DNA of 64,000 bases from assembly GCF_001424485.1 (NCBI RefSeq), contig NZ_LMQC01000025.1, positions 84,851 through 148,850 of the forward strand, read 5' to 3'. Below, piece by piece: positions 1-7,637 of the stretch. The position numbers and the translations under genes were made by a program. Within the stretch, counting starts at the first letter, position 1. Every line of letters starts with the position of its first letter. Under the pieces are notes generated by a model. The model was not told the DNA's origin. It saw nothing but the letters and a program-made list of their open reading frames with translations, and did no database searches. This DNA is from Modestobacter sp. Leaf380 (GTDB taxonomy: Bacteria; Actinomycetota; Actinomycetes; Mycobacteriales; Geodermatophilaceae).

Positions 1-681
1 GTAGACGTCGGTGACCAGGTCGCGGTCGGCGCGGGCGTGCCGGGCGGAGACGAAGACCAGCTCGGTGCCGGCCGGGTGCCAGGCGACGTCGGAGTCGTCG
101 TGGTCCCCGGAGGTGACCTGGACCGGCTCGGGGGTCAGCAGCGCGTCGTCGTCGGACTCGCCGGGCAGGTCCAGCACGAAGACGTGCGCGCGGCGGTCGG
201 TGGTGAAGCCCAGGTCGTCGGCCCGGTACTTCAGCGTGGTGATGAGCCGGGGCGGCTCGGCGGCGGCGTCGACGCCCTCGGCGGTGCCGTAGCGGCCTTC
301 CTCGGGCACCCGGGCGGTGTAGGCCAGGCGGCGCGAGTCCGGAGCCCAGACCGGCGCGCCGGCGCCGAGCGGGTGGTCGGTGAGCCGGCGGGCCTCACCA
401 CCGCCGGTGGGGAGCAGGTGCAGTTGCGGGCGGCCACCGCTCTCGGCACCCAGGAAGGCCAGCCAGCGACCGTCCGGGGAGAAGACGGGGGCCGAGTCGC
501 GGTGCCCGTGCGTCAGCGGCCGGGCCGCCGAGGACCCGTCGGTGGGCACAGCCCACAGCTGACTGCGGTACTCGTCGGTCTCCAGGTCCAGGCGGGTGAC
601 CGCCACGACCGCGGTCGCACCGTCCGGGGAGACAGTGGCGGTGCCGGGCGTGCGGAGCAGGGCGAGATCGGACGGCCGCAT
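1..681 (-). CDS. S9-family prolyl oligopeptidase-like peptidase, N-terminal part (partial)
   Basis: The reverse strand reads open from an ATG at 681 to the window edge (227 codons, no stop), so only the N-terminal half is here. The protein starts MRPSDLALLR and contains TolB/PD40 beta-propeller blades: FSPDGRWLAFLG near residue 70, then APDSRRLAYTA and WHPAGTELVFVS. This is the substrate-gating propeller of acylaminoacyl-peptidase or dipeptidyl-peptidase type S9 enzymes. The Ser-Asp-His hydrolase domain would lie to the left, outside the window, so catalytic competence cannot be judged. No signal peptide is visible, which suggests a cytoplasmic enzyme. A -10-like TAGCGT sits 8 nt before the ATG and there is no Shine-Dalgarno. 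Family call is firm from the blades; substrate is unknown. Confidence 0.8.
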   Translation of the reverse strand, partial: MRPSDLALLRTPGTATVSPDGATAVVAVTRLDLETDEYRSQLWAVPTDGSSAARPLTHGHRDSAPVFSPDGRWLAFLGAESGGRPQLHLLPTGGGEARRLTDHPLGAGAPVWAPDSRRLAYTARVPEEGRYGTAEGVDAAAEPPRLITTLKYRADDLGFTTDRRAHVFVLDLPGESDDDALLTPEPVQVTSGDHDDSDVAWHPAGTELVFVSARHARADRDLVTDVY

Positions 682-689
682 GACGGCAG

Positions 690-695
690 ACGCTA
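690..695 (-). promoter_or_regulatory. -10-like element of the S9 peptidase gene
   Basis: TAGCGT on the minus strand lies 8 nt before the ATG at 681 and no SD sequence is present. This fits a leaderless transcript; the transcription start is inferred, not shown. Confidence 0.4.
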
Positions 696-731
696 GCCCA
701 GCCGTCGGGTCCTTAGCCGGGCTGAGGGTCC

Positions 732-737
732 TAGGCT
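732..737 (+). promoter_or_regulatory. -10-like element of the amidohydrolase gene
   Basis: TAGGCT ends 6 nt before the ATG at 744, so transcription would begin at or next to the start codon. There is no SD. One of a series of such elements in this window. Confidence 0.5.
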
Positions 738-743
738 GCCCGC

Positions 744-1976
744 ATGACGCGACGGGTGTTCACCGGTGGGCTGGTCCTCGACGGCACGGGCGCCCCGGCG
801 GCGGCGGCCGACGTCGCCGTGCAGGACGGCCGGGTCGTCGACGTCGGCCCCGGTCTGGACGGCGACGAGGCCGTCGACTGCACCGGTGCCACCGTCCTGC
901 CGGGGCTCTTCGACTGCCACGTCCACGTGCTGATGAGCGGCGTGGACACCCTGCACCAGCTGCAGACCCCCTACAGCCAGGTCTACTTCGAGGCGGTCCG
1001 GAACCTGCGCCGCACCCTGGCGCTGGGCATCACCTCCGTGCGGGACGCCGCCGGCGCCGACCTCGGCGTCGCCGAGGCGGTCCGCTCCGGGCTGGTCCGC
1101 GGCCCCCGCATGCAGATCTCGCTGGCCATGATCAGCCAGACCGGCGGGCACGCCGACGACTGGCACGTCTGCGGTGCCGAGACCCCGCTGCTGCCGGTCA
1201 CCCCGGGGCGGCCCAGCGGCATCTGCGACGGCCCCGACGAGGTGCGCCGCACGGTGCGCGCCCTGGTCCGGGCCGGCGCCGACGTGCTGAAGGTGGCCAC
1301 AAGCGGCGGCGTGCTCTCCCCCCGCGACGACCCGCGGCACGCGCACTTCCGGCCGGCCGAGCTCGCCGTCCTGGTCGAGGAGGCCACCGCGGCCGGACTG
1401 GCGGTGATGGCGCACGCCCAGGGCGCGGACGGGATCAAGAACGCCGTCCGCGCCGGGATCCGGTCCATCGAGCACGGCATCTTCCTCGACGACGAGGCGA
1501 TCGCGCTGATGCTGGAGCACGGCACCTGGCTGGTGCCCACGCTGTCCGCGCCGCGGGCGGTGCTCGCGGCCGTCGCCGCCGGCGCCGCACTCCCCCGGGC
1601 CGTGGTGGACAAGGCGATCGCCGTCCAGGCGCAGCACGACGAGTCGGTCTCCCGGGCCCACGAGGCCGGCGTGCGCATCGCGATGGGCACCGACTCCGGC
1701 GTCGGCCCGCACGGGGAGAACCTCGGGGAGCTGCAGCTGATGGCCGACCGCGGCATGTCGGTGGAGGAGGTCTGGCACGCCACCACGCTCTCGGCGGCCC
1801 GGCTGCTGCGGGTGGACGGCGAGCTGGGCTCGCTGGAGCCGGGCAAGCGGGCCGACGTCGTGGTGCTCGAGGGGGACGCCGCCGACCTGTCCGGGCTGGC
1901 CGGACGGGTCCGCGAGGTGTGGGTGGACGGCGAGCAGGTGGCCCTCGGCGGCCGGGTCGCCGACCCGGCCGCCTGA
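744..1976 (+). CDS. Metal-dependent amidohydrolase, imidazolonepropionase/prolidase-like
   Basis: 410-residue cytosolic amidohydrolase-superfamily enzyme hydrolysing a C-N bond in an unidentified substrate. Seen: the small N-terminal beta-sandwich half (residues 1-52); the metal-binding DCHVHV with His59 and His61; a central VLKVATSGG that supplies the likely carboxylated lysine; VMAHAQG and SIEHGIF histidines; and MGTDSG with the catalytic aspartate near the C-terminal third. The LEPGKRADVVVL near the end is typical of the imidazolonepropionase-like / Xaa-Pro dipeptidase subgroup. A -10-like TAGGCT 6 nt upstream suggests a leaderless mRNA and supports this ATG. It stands alone: the preceding gene is divergent and the next convergent (gap 3 nt). 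Family confident, substrate not. Confidence 0.85.
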   Translation: MTRRVFTGGLVLDGTGAPAAAADVAVQDGRVVDVGPGLDGDEAVDCTGATVLPGLFDCHVHVLMSGVDTLHQLQTPYSQVYFEAVRNLRRTLALGITSVRDAAGADLGVAEAVRSGLVRGPRMQISLAMISQTGGHADDWHVCGAETPLLPVTPGRPSGICDGPDEVRRTVRALVRAGADVLKVATSGGVLSPRDDPRHAHFRPAELAVLVEEATAAGLAVMAHAQGADGIKNAVRAGIRSIEHGIFLDDEAIALMLEHGTWLVPTLSAPRAVLAAVAAGAALPRAVVDKAIAVQAQHDESVSRAHEAGVRIAMGTDSGVGPHGENLGELQLMADRGMSVEEVWHATTLSAARLLRVDGELGSLEPGKRADVVVLEGDAADLSGLAGRVREVWVDGEQVALGGRVADPAA

Positions 1977-1979
1977 GGC

Positions 1980-3062
1980 TCAGTCCTCCCTGCGGGCGCG
2001 GGTGGCGCGGTCCTCGGACTCGACGGCGGCGTCGGGCTCGCCGGGCTCGCCGGTGGGCTGCTCCTGCGGGTCCACCGCGGTGCCCTCGGCCGGGGTCAGC
2101 TGACCGCGGGTCTTGAGCAGGGAGGCCACGGTGGCGATGACCAGCACCCCGAGGATGACCGCCAGCGACAGCCAGATCGGGATCTCCGGGACCGACTCGA
2201 TCGGCTCGCGGTCGCTGAGGAACGGGTACTGGTTCTCGTGCACGGCCTCCAGGATCAGCTTGACGCCGATGAAGGCCAGGATGACCGCCAGGCCGTAGGA
2301 CAGGTACACCAGGCGCTTGAGCAGCCCACCCAGCAGGAAGTACAGCTGGCGCAGCCCCATGAGGGCGAAGACGTTGGCGGTGAAGACGATGAAGGACTCC
2401 TGGGTGAGCCCGAAGATGGCCGGGATCGAGTCCAGCGCGAAGAGCAGGTCCGTCGTCCCCAGGGCCAAGAAGACCACGATCATCGGGGTGAAGAGCTTCT
2501 TGCCGCCCTGGGAGACCCGGATCTTGTTGCCGTGGAAGTCCGCCGTCATCGGCAGGACCTTCTTCATCCGGCGGATGAGGGCGTTCTCCTCGTAGTCCTC
2601 GTCCTCGCCGTGACCGCGGACCAGGTTGATGGCGGTGTAGACCAGGAACGCGCCGAAGAGGAAGAAGACCCACACGAAGCGCTCGATCACCGCGGCGCCG
2701 AGCAGGATGAAGATGCCGCGCAGGACCAGCGCGATGATGATCCCGACCATCAGGACCTCTTGCTGCAGCTTCCTGGGCACCTTGAAGCGGGCCATGATGA
2801 TCACGAAGACGAACAGGTTGTCCACCGACAGCGAGTACTCGGTGAGCCAGCCCGCGTAGAACTGCGTGGCGTACTCGCCGTTGGTGACCACCAGCAGCAC
2901 CAGCCCGAACACCAGGGCCAGCGCGATGTAGAAGGTCACCCAGATGCTTGCCTCGCGCACCGAGGGCTCATGCGGTCGCCGCGTGATGAGGGCCAGGTCG
3001 GCCAGCAGCAGGACCGTGAGTGCGATGAACGTGCCGACTTCGAACCAGACCGGGAGCTCCAC
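1980..3062 (-). CDS. TerC-family integral membrane protein (paralogue 1)
   Basis: 360-residue polytopic membrane protein of the TerC/Alx family, known for Mn2+/metal export and for tellurite-resistance association. Family hallmarks seen: YSLSVDNLFVFVIIM with the conserved acidic/Asn pair, the FKVPRKLQQEVL loop, and FALDSIPAIFGLT. The C-terminal tail is hydrophilic and Glu/Asp-rich. I chose GTG 3062 because a TAGTGT -10-like element lies 8 nt upstream and the protein then begins VELPVWFEVG, straight into the first membrane span. GTG 3074 in the same frame is the alternative. It follows a second terC on the same strand but is separated from it by a strong hairpin, so it is probably its own unit. 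Unlike that paralogue it has no riboswitch. Confidence 0.88.
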   Translation of the reverse strand: MELPVWFEVGTFIALTVLLLADLALITRRPHEPSVREASIWVTFYIALALVFGLVLLVVTNGEYATQFYAGWLTEYSLSVDNLFVFVIIMARFKVPRKLQQEVLMVGIIIALVLRGIFILLGAAVIERFVWVFFLFGAFLVYTAINLVRGHGEDEDYEENALIRRMKKVLPMTADFHGNKIRVSQGGKKLFTPMIVVFLALGTTDLLFALDSIPAIFGLTQESFIVFTANVFALMGLRQLYFLLGGLLKRLVYLSYGLAVILAFIGVKLILEAVHENQYPFLSDREPIESVPEIPIWLSLAVILGVLVIATVASLLKTRGQLTPAEGTAVDPQEQPTGEPGEPDAAVESEDRATRARRED

Positions 3063-3070
3063 GTCGCGCC

Positions 3071-3076
3071 ACACTA
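3071..3076 (-). promoter_or_regulatory. -10-like element of terC paralogue 1
   Basis: TAGTGT on the minus strand, 8 nt before GTG 3062, with no SD. It supports the 3062 start over GTG 3074, which lies inside the element. Confidence 0.4.
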
Positions 3077-3140
3077 CGGGGCTCGCTGTGGATCACCTGG
3101 GCGCCACGGTGGTGTCTACGACCACAACCCCCGGGACGCC

Positions 3141-3175
3141 GAGAGGCCCACCGGACGGTGTCCGGTGGGCCTCTC
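3141..3175 (-). terminator. Hairpin terminator after terC paralogue 2
   Basis: Perfect 15-bp inverted repeat: arms 3141-3155 and 3161-3175, loop of 5 nt. It starts 18 nt past the stop of the upstream terC on the minus strand. No U-tract follows, as is common in high-GC actinobacteria. Confidence 0.75.
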
Positions 3176-3192
3176 GTGCGTGGTGCGGGCGG

Positions 3193-4329
3193 TCAGTCCT
3201 CGCGGGAGGAGTCGACCGCCGCGGTGCGTCCGGTGACCGGTGCGTCGCCGCGGGCGCCCGCCGGGCTGCCGTCCCGGTCGCCGGGGCCCTGGGCGTGCAG
3301 GCCGTCGCGGCCGGCGCCCTTGTCCTCGAGACCGGTCGGGCTGGTGTGCCCGGCGGCCGCGTCCTTCTTGTTCTTGCGGAGGCTGAGGACCGTGGTCACG
3401 ATCAGCGTCAGCAGGATGACCAGCAGGGACAGCCAGGTCGGGATCTCCGGGATGAGCGTGATGTGCTCACCGCCGTTGACGAAGGGCAGCTCGTTGGTGT
3501 GCAGGGCGTGGATGACCAGCTTGATGCCGATGAAGCCCAGGATCACGGCCAGGCCGTAGGCCAGGTACACCAGGCGGTCCAGCAGACCGTCGATGAGGAA
3601 GAACAGCTGACGCAGGCCCAGCAGCGAGAACGCGTTGGCCGCGAAGACCAGGTAGGTCTCCTGGGTCAGGCCGAAGATGGCCGGGATCGAGTCGACGGCG
3701 AAGATGATGTCGGCGGTGCCGATGGCGATCAGCGCGATCATCAGCGGGGTGATGTAGCGCTTCCCGTCGATCTTCGTCGTCATCTTGTCGGAGTGGTACT
3801 CCTCGGTCGTCGGCACGGCCTTGCGGACGAGCTTGAGGATCCCGTTCTCCTTGAACTCCTCCTCCTCGTCGTGGCCGCCACTGCGGGCCTGCACGACCGC
3901 GGTGTAGATGAGGATCGCGCCGAAGACGTAGAAGACCCAGCTGTAGTTCTCGATGGCCGCGGCGCCGATGAAGATGAACACGGTGCGCAGGACCAGCGCG
4001 AAGGCGATGCCGAACAGCAGCACCTTCTGCTGCAGTTCACGGGGCACGCCGAAGCTGGCCATGATCAGCACGAAGACGAACAGGTTGTCGACGGACAACG
4101 CCTTCTCGGTGACGTAACCGGCGAAGTACTCACCGCCGAACGTGCCGCCGGCGAAGACGAGCACGCCGAGGCCGAACAGGATGGCGATGCCGACGTAGAC
4201 CGCCGACCAGGTCGCCGACTCCTTGAGCGAGGGGGCGTGCGGGGTGCGCACGTGGCCGACGAAGTCGAACACGATCATGGCGAGGATCGCGGCGACGGTC
4301 ACGGCCCACACCCAGATGGGGACGTCCAA
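3193..4329 (-). CDS. TerC-family membrane protein (paralogue 2), riboswitch-controlled
   Basis: 378-residue TerC/Alx-family protein, probably an Mn2+ exporter of the cytoplasmic membrane. Seen: KALSVDNLFVFVLIM, FGVPRELQQKV, FAVDSIPAIFGLT and about nine hydrophobic spans, then a charged tail with a Gly/Asp-rich end. The chosen start is TTG 4329: a GGAGG at 4342-4338 lies 8 nt upstream and the protein begins LDVPIWVW, directly at the first span. A longer reading from 4536 would put the riboswitch inside the coding region and adds unrelated residues. The 5' leader carries a yybP-ykoY-type aptamer, and a 9-bp hairpin covers the SD, so translation should rise with Mn2+. It is followed by a terminator and then the riboswitch-less paralogue. 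Confidence 0.88.
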   Translation of the reverse strand: MDVPIWVWAVTVAAILAMIVFDFVGHVRTPHAPSLKESATWSAVYVGIAILFGLGVLVFAGGTFGGEYFAGYVTEKALSVDNLFVFVLIMASFGVPRELQQKVLLFGIAFALVLRTVFIFIGAAAIENYSWVFYVFGAILIYTAVVQARSGGHDEEEEFKENGILKLVRKAVPTTEEYHSDKMTTKIDGKRYITPLMIALIAIGTADIIFAVDSIPAIFGLTQETYLVFAANAFSLLGLRQLFFLIDGLLDRLVYLAYGLAVILGFIGIKLVIHALHTNELPFVNGGEHITLIPEIPTWLSLLVILLTLIVTTVLSLRKNKKDAAAGHTSPTGLEDKGAGRDGLHAQGPGDRDGSPAGARGDAPVTGRTAAVDSSRED

Positions 4330-4337
4330 CAGTGGTT

Positions 4338-4369
4338 CCTCCGGTGTCTCTGAACGGTTGCACCGGAGG
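4338..4369 (-). promoter_or_regulatory. SD-sequestering hairpin of the riboswitch expression platform
   Basis: Minus-strand CCTCCGGTG (4369-4361) is perfectly complementary to CACCGGAGG (4346-4338), which contains the SD of the TTG start at 4329. Loop 14 nt. The upstream arm abuts the conserved GAGACC of the aptamer, so ligand binding could free the SD. The pairing is seen; the switching is inferred. Confidence 0.7.
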
Positions 4370-4462
4370 TCTCTCCCACCGACCCGGGGGTCGGCCGACA
4401 GTGCCGGAGGTCGATGGCGACCTCGTGTTGACGACAACTGCCGCGGGGGATACTCCCCTCCA
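4358..4462 (-). ncRNA. yybP-ykoY family (manganese) riboswitch
   Basis: On the minus strand the leader of the downstream terC has the signature blocks of this family in order: GGGGAGTA (4458-4451), then GTCGTCAACACG (near 4435-4424), variable stems including a GTCGGCCGAC-like element, and GGGAGAGACC (about 4377-4368). yybP-ykoY RNAs bind Mn2+ and commonly precede TerC/Alx and other Mn exporters. Identified by eye from the conserved loops; a covariance-model scan (Rfam RF00080) would settle it. Confidence 0.8.
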
Positions 4463-4563
4463 CGCGAATCCGTTGTGCGCCACAGGGTGTGTTTGCAAAC
4501 AGCAACCACCCGCAGCAGCGGACTCGGACACCCCAACGAGCGGTACCGCCCCGGGGTTCCCCG

Positions 4564-5925
4564 TCAGGCCGTGGGGAGCGTCACCCGGAAGTGCCCGCCC
4601 GACACGGCGTCCCGGCAGGTCACGTCGCCGCCGTGCGCCCGGGCGAGCGCCCGGGCGATCGGCAGCCCGAGCCCCGCTCCCCCGTCCCGGCCCCGCGCCG
4701 CGTCCAGCCGGACCAGCCGGTCGAAGACCCGCTCGCGCTGGTCGACCGGCACGCCGGGTCCGTCGTCGGTGACGTCGACGGACGCCGTGCCGTCTCGCTC
4801 GCCGACCGCCACCAGCACCCGGCCCGCCGGCCCCGCCGCCCGGACGGCGTTGCGCAGCAGGTTGTCCAGCACCTGCCCGACCCGGTCGGCGTCCACCACC
4901 GCGGTCGCCCCGCCCGTCACCGTCACCGCTCCCCCGACCCGGGCGGCGCTCGCCACGGCCAGCGTGCCCAGGTCGACCGGCCGGCGGTGCAGCTCCGGTG
5001 CCTGACCGCTGTCCAGCCGGGCGACGTCGAGCAGGTCGGCCACCAGCCGCCCGGAGCGGCGCAGCTCGCGGACGGCGCCGGCCAGCAGCTCCTCCCGTCG
5101 TCCCCGGTCGGGGTCGGTCCGCAGCACGGTCTCCACCGACGCCTGGACGGCGGCCAGCGGGGTACGCAGCTCGTGCGCGGCGTCCCCGAGCAGGTCGCGC
5201 ATGCCCGACTCGGCCCGCCGGGCCTGCCGCTCGGCGCCCTCCAGCTCGTCGAGCATGCCGTCGAAGGCGGCCGCGGTGCTGCCCAGCTCGGTGTGCGGGC
5301 GGTCCGGGCGCAGCCGGCGGCCGCGGTCGCCGTCGGTGATCTGCCGGGCCAGCGCCGTCATCCGGCCCAGCGGCCGCAGACCCACGCCGACGGTGACGCT
5401 GACCAGCGCGGCCGCCAGCAGCAGCACCACGGCCGCGGCCACCACGAGCACCCAGCGCAGCTGGGTCACCGCGTCGGTGATCGGGCCCTGGTCGGCCAGC
5501 AGGGTGATCCGGGCGCCGTCCGGGAGGTCGGTCTGCAGGACGTAGGCGTCCCCGGTGTCCACGACGGCACCCGGGTCCGGCGGCGGGCCGCCCGGGGCGG
5601 GCGGGCCGCCGCCGGGGCCGACGGGTGGGTCCGGCAGCTGACCGACCTGCCCACCGTCCGCGGTCTCCAGCAGCGCCTGGACGGTGTCGCCCTCGACGGC
5701 CCGGACCACCTCCTCGTCGGAGCGGCCCTGCTGCACGAGGGCGGCGGCGATCTCGGCCCGGTCCACCAGCCGGTCCCGCAGGTCCCCGCGCAGCTGGGCC
5801 CCCAGGGCGAGGTCCACGCTGAACCCCAGGACGACGAGCAGCAGCGTCATCAGGCCGAGCACCAGCACGCTCACCCGGCGGCGCAGGCTCGCGGTGTGCA
5901 GCGGCGCGGGCGCGGGGCCGGTCAC
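4564..5925 (-). CDS. OmpR-system sensor histidine kinase
   Basis: 453-residue membrane sensor kinase, partner of the regulator just upstream (GTGA overlap). Layout: membrane span 1 around residues 18-40; an extracytoplasmic sensor of about 115 residues with a Pro/Gly-rich stretch (around 98-120); span 2 around 158-182; HAMP; HisKA with phospho-acceptor His251 in AAHELRTPL; and HATPase with N-box LLRNAVRAAG, DDGPGVP and GGAGLGLPIA. Start GTG 5925 overlaps the regulator stop codon; longer readings to 6219 run through the regulator gene and are not real. The signal sensed is unknown. Output probably includes the divergent envelope trio at 6747-8724. Confidence 0.9.
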   Translation of the reverse strand: MTGPAPAPLHTASLRRRVSVLVLGLMTLLLVVLGFSVDLALGAQLRGDLRDRLVDRAEIAAALVQQGRSDEEVVRAVEGDTVQALLETADGGQVGQLPDPPVGPGGGPPAPGGPPPDPGAVVDTGDAYVLQTDLPDGARITLLADQGPITDAVTQLRWVLVVAAAVVLLLAAALVSVTVGVGLRPLGRMTALARQITDGDRGRRLRPDRPHTELGSTAAAFDGMLDELEGAERQARRAESGMRDLLGDAAHELRTPLAAVQASVETVLRTDPDRGRREELLAGAVRELRRSGRLVADLLDVARLDSGQAPELHRRPVDLGTLAVASAARVGGAVTVTGGATAVVDADRVGQVLDNLLRNAVRAAGPAGRVLVAVGERDGTASVDVTDDGPGVPVDQRERVFDRLVRLDAARGRDGGAGLGLPIARALARAHGGDVTCRDAVSGGHFRVTLPTA

Positions 5926-6599
5926 GCCCGGACCGTGTAGCCCAGGCCCCGCACGGTGTGCACCAGACGGGGGCCGTGCACCTCGAGCTTGCGGCGCAGC
6001 GCGCTGACGTGCACCTCCACGAGGTTGGGGTCGTAGTCCTCGTACCCCCACACCTGGGTCAGGATCTGGGTCTTGCTCACGGTGCGGCCGCGGTTGCCGA
6101 CCAGGTAGCCCAGCAGCCGCAGCTCGGTGGCGGTCAGCTCCAGGGCGGCGCCGGCCCGGGTGGCGGACCCGGCCGGCTCGTCGACGACCAGGTCGCCCAC
6201 CTCGACGGCGCCGGGCCACCGGCCCCGGCGGTTCAGCACCGCCCGCACCCGGGCCACCAGCTCGGCCATCGCGAAGGGCTTGACCAGGTAGTCGTCGGCG
6301 CCGGCCCCGAACCCGGCCAGCCGGTCGGGCACGGCGTCCCGGGCCGTGAGGACGACGATGCCGGCGTCCCCGGCCCGGCGCACGTCCCCGGCCAGGGCGA
6401 GGCCGTCGCGGCCGGGGAGCATCACGTCCAGCACGACGAGGTCGGGTCGGAACCCGGTGAGGTCGGCGCCGAGCGTGCTGCCGTCGGCGCGGCCCTCCAC
6501 GACGCAGCCCTCGTCGGACAGGGCCGTCACCACGCCGTCCCGGATGGCGCTCTCGTCCTCGACGACGAGGACACGGGGTCGGGCCTGCTTGTCTCGCAC
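5922..6599 (-). CDS. OmpR/PhoB-family response regulator
   Basis: 225-residue DNA-binding response regulator. Receiver domain at residues 8-120: acidic VVEDES, phospho-acceptor Asp58 in VVLDVMLPG, and the Lys of DYLVKPF. A winged-helix C-terminal output domain follows (LTATELRLLGYLV..., VSALRRKLE). Start GTG 6599 is chosen because the receiver begins 8 residues later; the in-frame ATG at 6707 would add 36 residues of non-receiver sequence that crosses the CTGAAG/CTTCAG repeats. Translationally coupled to the kinase. Its likely operator, paired CTGAAG repeats spaced 11 bp, lies in the divergent region to the secreted-protein trio, so autoregulation plus control of those genes is plausible. Confidence 0.9.
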   Translation of the reverse strand: MRDKQARPRVLVVEDESAIRDGVVTALSDEGCVVEGRADGSTLGADLTGFRPDLVVLDVMLPGRDGLALAGDVRRAGDAGIVVLTARDAVPDRLAGFGAGADDYLVKPFAMAELVARVRAVLNRRGRWPGAVEVGDLVVDEPAGSATRAGAALELTATELRLLGYLVGNRGRTVSKTQILTQVWGYEDYDPNLVEVHVSALRRKLEVHGPRLVHTVRGLGYTVRA

Positions 6600-6622
6600 C
6601 TGCTGATGGTGCCCTGCCCAGC

Positions 6623-6676
6623 CTGAAGAGCAGCTGAAGACCGGGGCCACGGGCGGCTGCTTCAGGGTGGCTTCAG
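6623..6676. promoter_or_regulatory. Putative operator: two 11-bp-spaced direct repeats in inverted arrangement
   Basis: CTGAAG at 6623-6628 and 6634-6639 (11 bp apart), then its reverse complement CTTCAG at 6660-6665 and 6671-6676 (again 11 bp apart). One-helical-turn direct repeats are the typical binding mode of OmpR/PhoB regulators. The block sits between the regulator gene and the divergent gene at 6747, so it could control both. Sequence pattern seen; binding inferred. Confidence 0.6.
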
Positions 6677-6746
6677 GACCGGCCCACACGGTGGGGACAC
6701 GAGCCACACCGCAGACCGCGGTGGGCCGCCGTCCCCTGGAGGACCC

Positions 6747-7637
6747 GTGAACCGCTCCGCACTCCCCCGCTCCCGCCGCTGGACCGCTGCCGTCGTCGGT
6801 GGCTCGATCGCCGGCGCCGCCCTCCTGGGCGGTGGCGTCGCCCTGGCCGACGGGTCCGGCTCCGACGAGCCGGCGTCAGGCAGCGTCCCGGCGCCGGGCG
6901 ACCGCGGGGACCGGCTCGTCGGCACCGTGACCGCGGTGTCCGAGGACTCGCTGACCCTCACCGACGACGCCGGCGCCAGCCACCAGGTGGCACTGACCGA
7001 CGACACCCGCGTGGGTGGCCCCGGTGCCGGCGGCCCGGGTGCTGACGGCCCGGCTGCTGACGGCCCGGGTGCCGGCGGCCCGGGTGCCGGCGGCCCGGGT
7101 GCTGGTCGTCCCGCTGACGCGGCTGACGGCGACGCACCGGCCGCGCCGGCCCCGGTCGGGGAGACCCCCACGGGTGACGCTCCCGAGCCCCCGCAGGCAC
7201 CCGAGGCGCCGACCGGTGCCCCGGCGACGGACCCGCCCGCCGACGCCCCGGCCGCCGACGCCCCGGCCTCGGACGCCCCTGCCCCGGGCGCCCCTGCTGC
7301 TGGCGCCGACGTCCCCGCGGCCCCCGGGGCCGACGGTGAGGTCGCCGCGCCGCCCGCACCCGAGGGGTCGGGCACCGAGGACATCGCGGTCGGCGACCGG
7401 GTCGAGGTCCGGGTGTCCGACGGCGCCGCCACGGAGGTGCGCGAAGTCCGGGCGCACGTCGACGGCGTGGTGGTGTCGGTGGACGGCACCGACCTGACCG
7501 TCGTCACCACGCCCGGGCTGCGGGTCGAGGTGGACGCCGCCGCACTGGACGCCCTGCCCGCCGTCGGCGACGACGTGCACCTGAGCGGCACGGTCACCGA
7601 CGGCACCACGGTCGTCGCCACCGACGGGGTGCGATGA
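6747..7637 (+). CDS. Secreted/anchored Pro-Gly-Ala-rich protein with DUF5666-like ends
   Basis: 296 residues. An N-terminal Arg-rich stretch and hydrophobic segment (about 10-32, ending in ALADGSG) look like a signal peptide or anchor. Two similar beta-rich segments flank a disordered middle: LVGTVTAVSEDSLTL near residue 55 and HVDGVVVSVDGTDLTV near 237, both resembling DUF5666 repeats. The middle (about 90-210) is a GPGAGGPGADGP-type tandem repeat followed by Pro/Ala-rich sequence. Start ATG 6747; AGGA lies 8 nt upstream in the segment GGAGGACCCGTG. Overlaps the next gene by 4 nt. Lies divergent to the two-component system and beside its putative operator, so probably part of its regulon. 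Function unknown; an envelope location is inferred. Confidence 0.7.
   Translation: MNRSALPRSRRWTAAVVGGSIAGAALLGGGVALADGSGSDEPASGSVPAPGDRGDRLVGTVTAVSEDSLTLTDDAGASHQVALTDDTRVGGPGAGGPGADGPAADGPGAGGPGAGGPGAGRPADAADGDAPAAPAPVGETPTGDAPEPPQAPEAPTGAPATDPPADAPAADAPASDAPAPGAPAAGADVPAAPGADGEVAAPPAPEGSGTEDIAVGDRVEVRVSDGAATEVREVRAHVDGVVVSVDGTDLTVVTTPGLRVEVDAAALDALPAVGDDVHLSGTVTDGTTVVATDGVR
7014..7106 (+). repeat. In-frame 15-bp tandem repeat (Gly-Pro-Gly-Ala-Gly)
   Basis: About six degenerate copies of a 15-nt unit related to GGCCCGGGTGCCGGC encode GPGAG/GPGAD/GPAAD pentads inside the secreted protein. Prone to slippage, so copy number may vary between strains. Confidence 0.8.
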
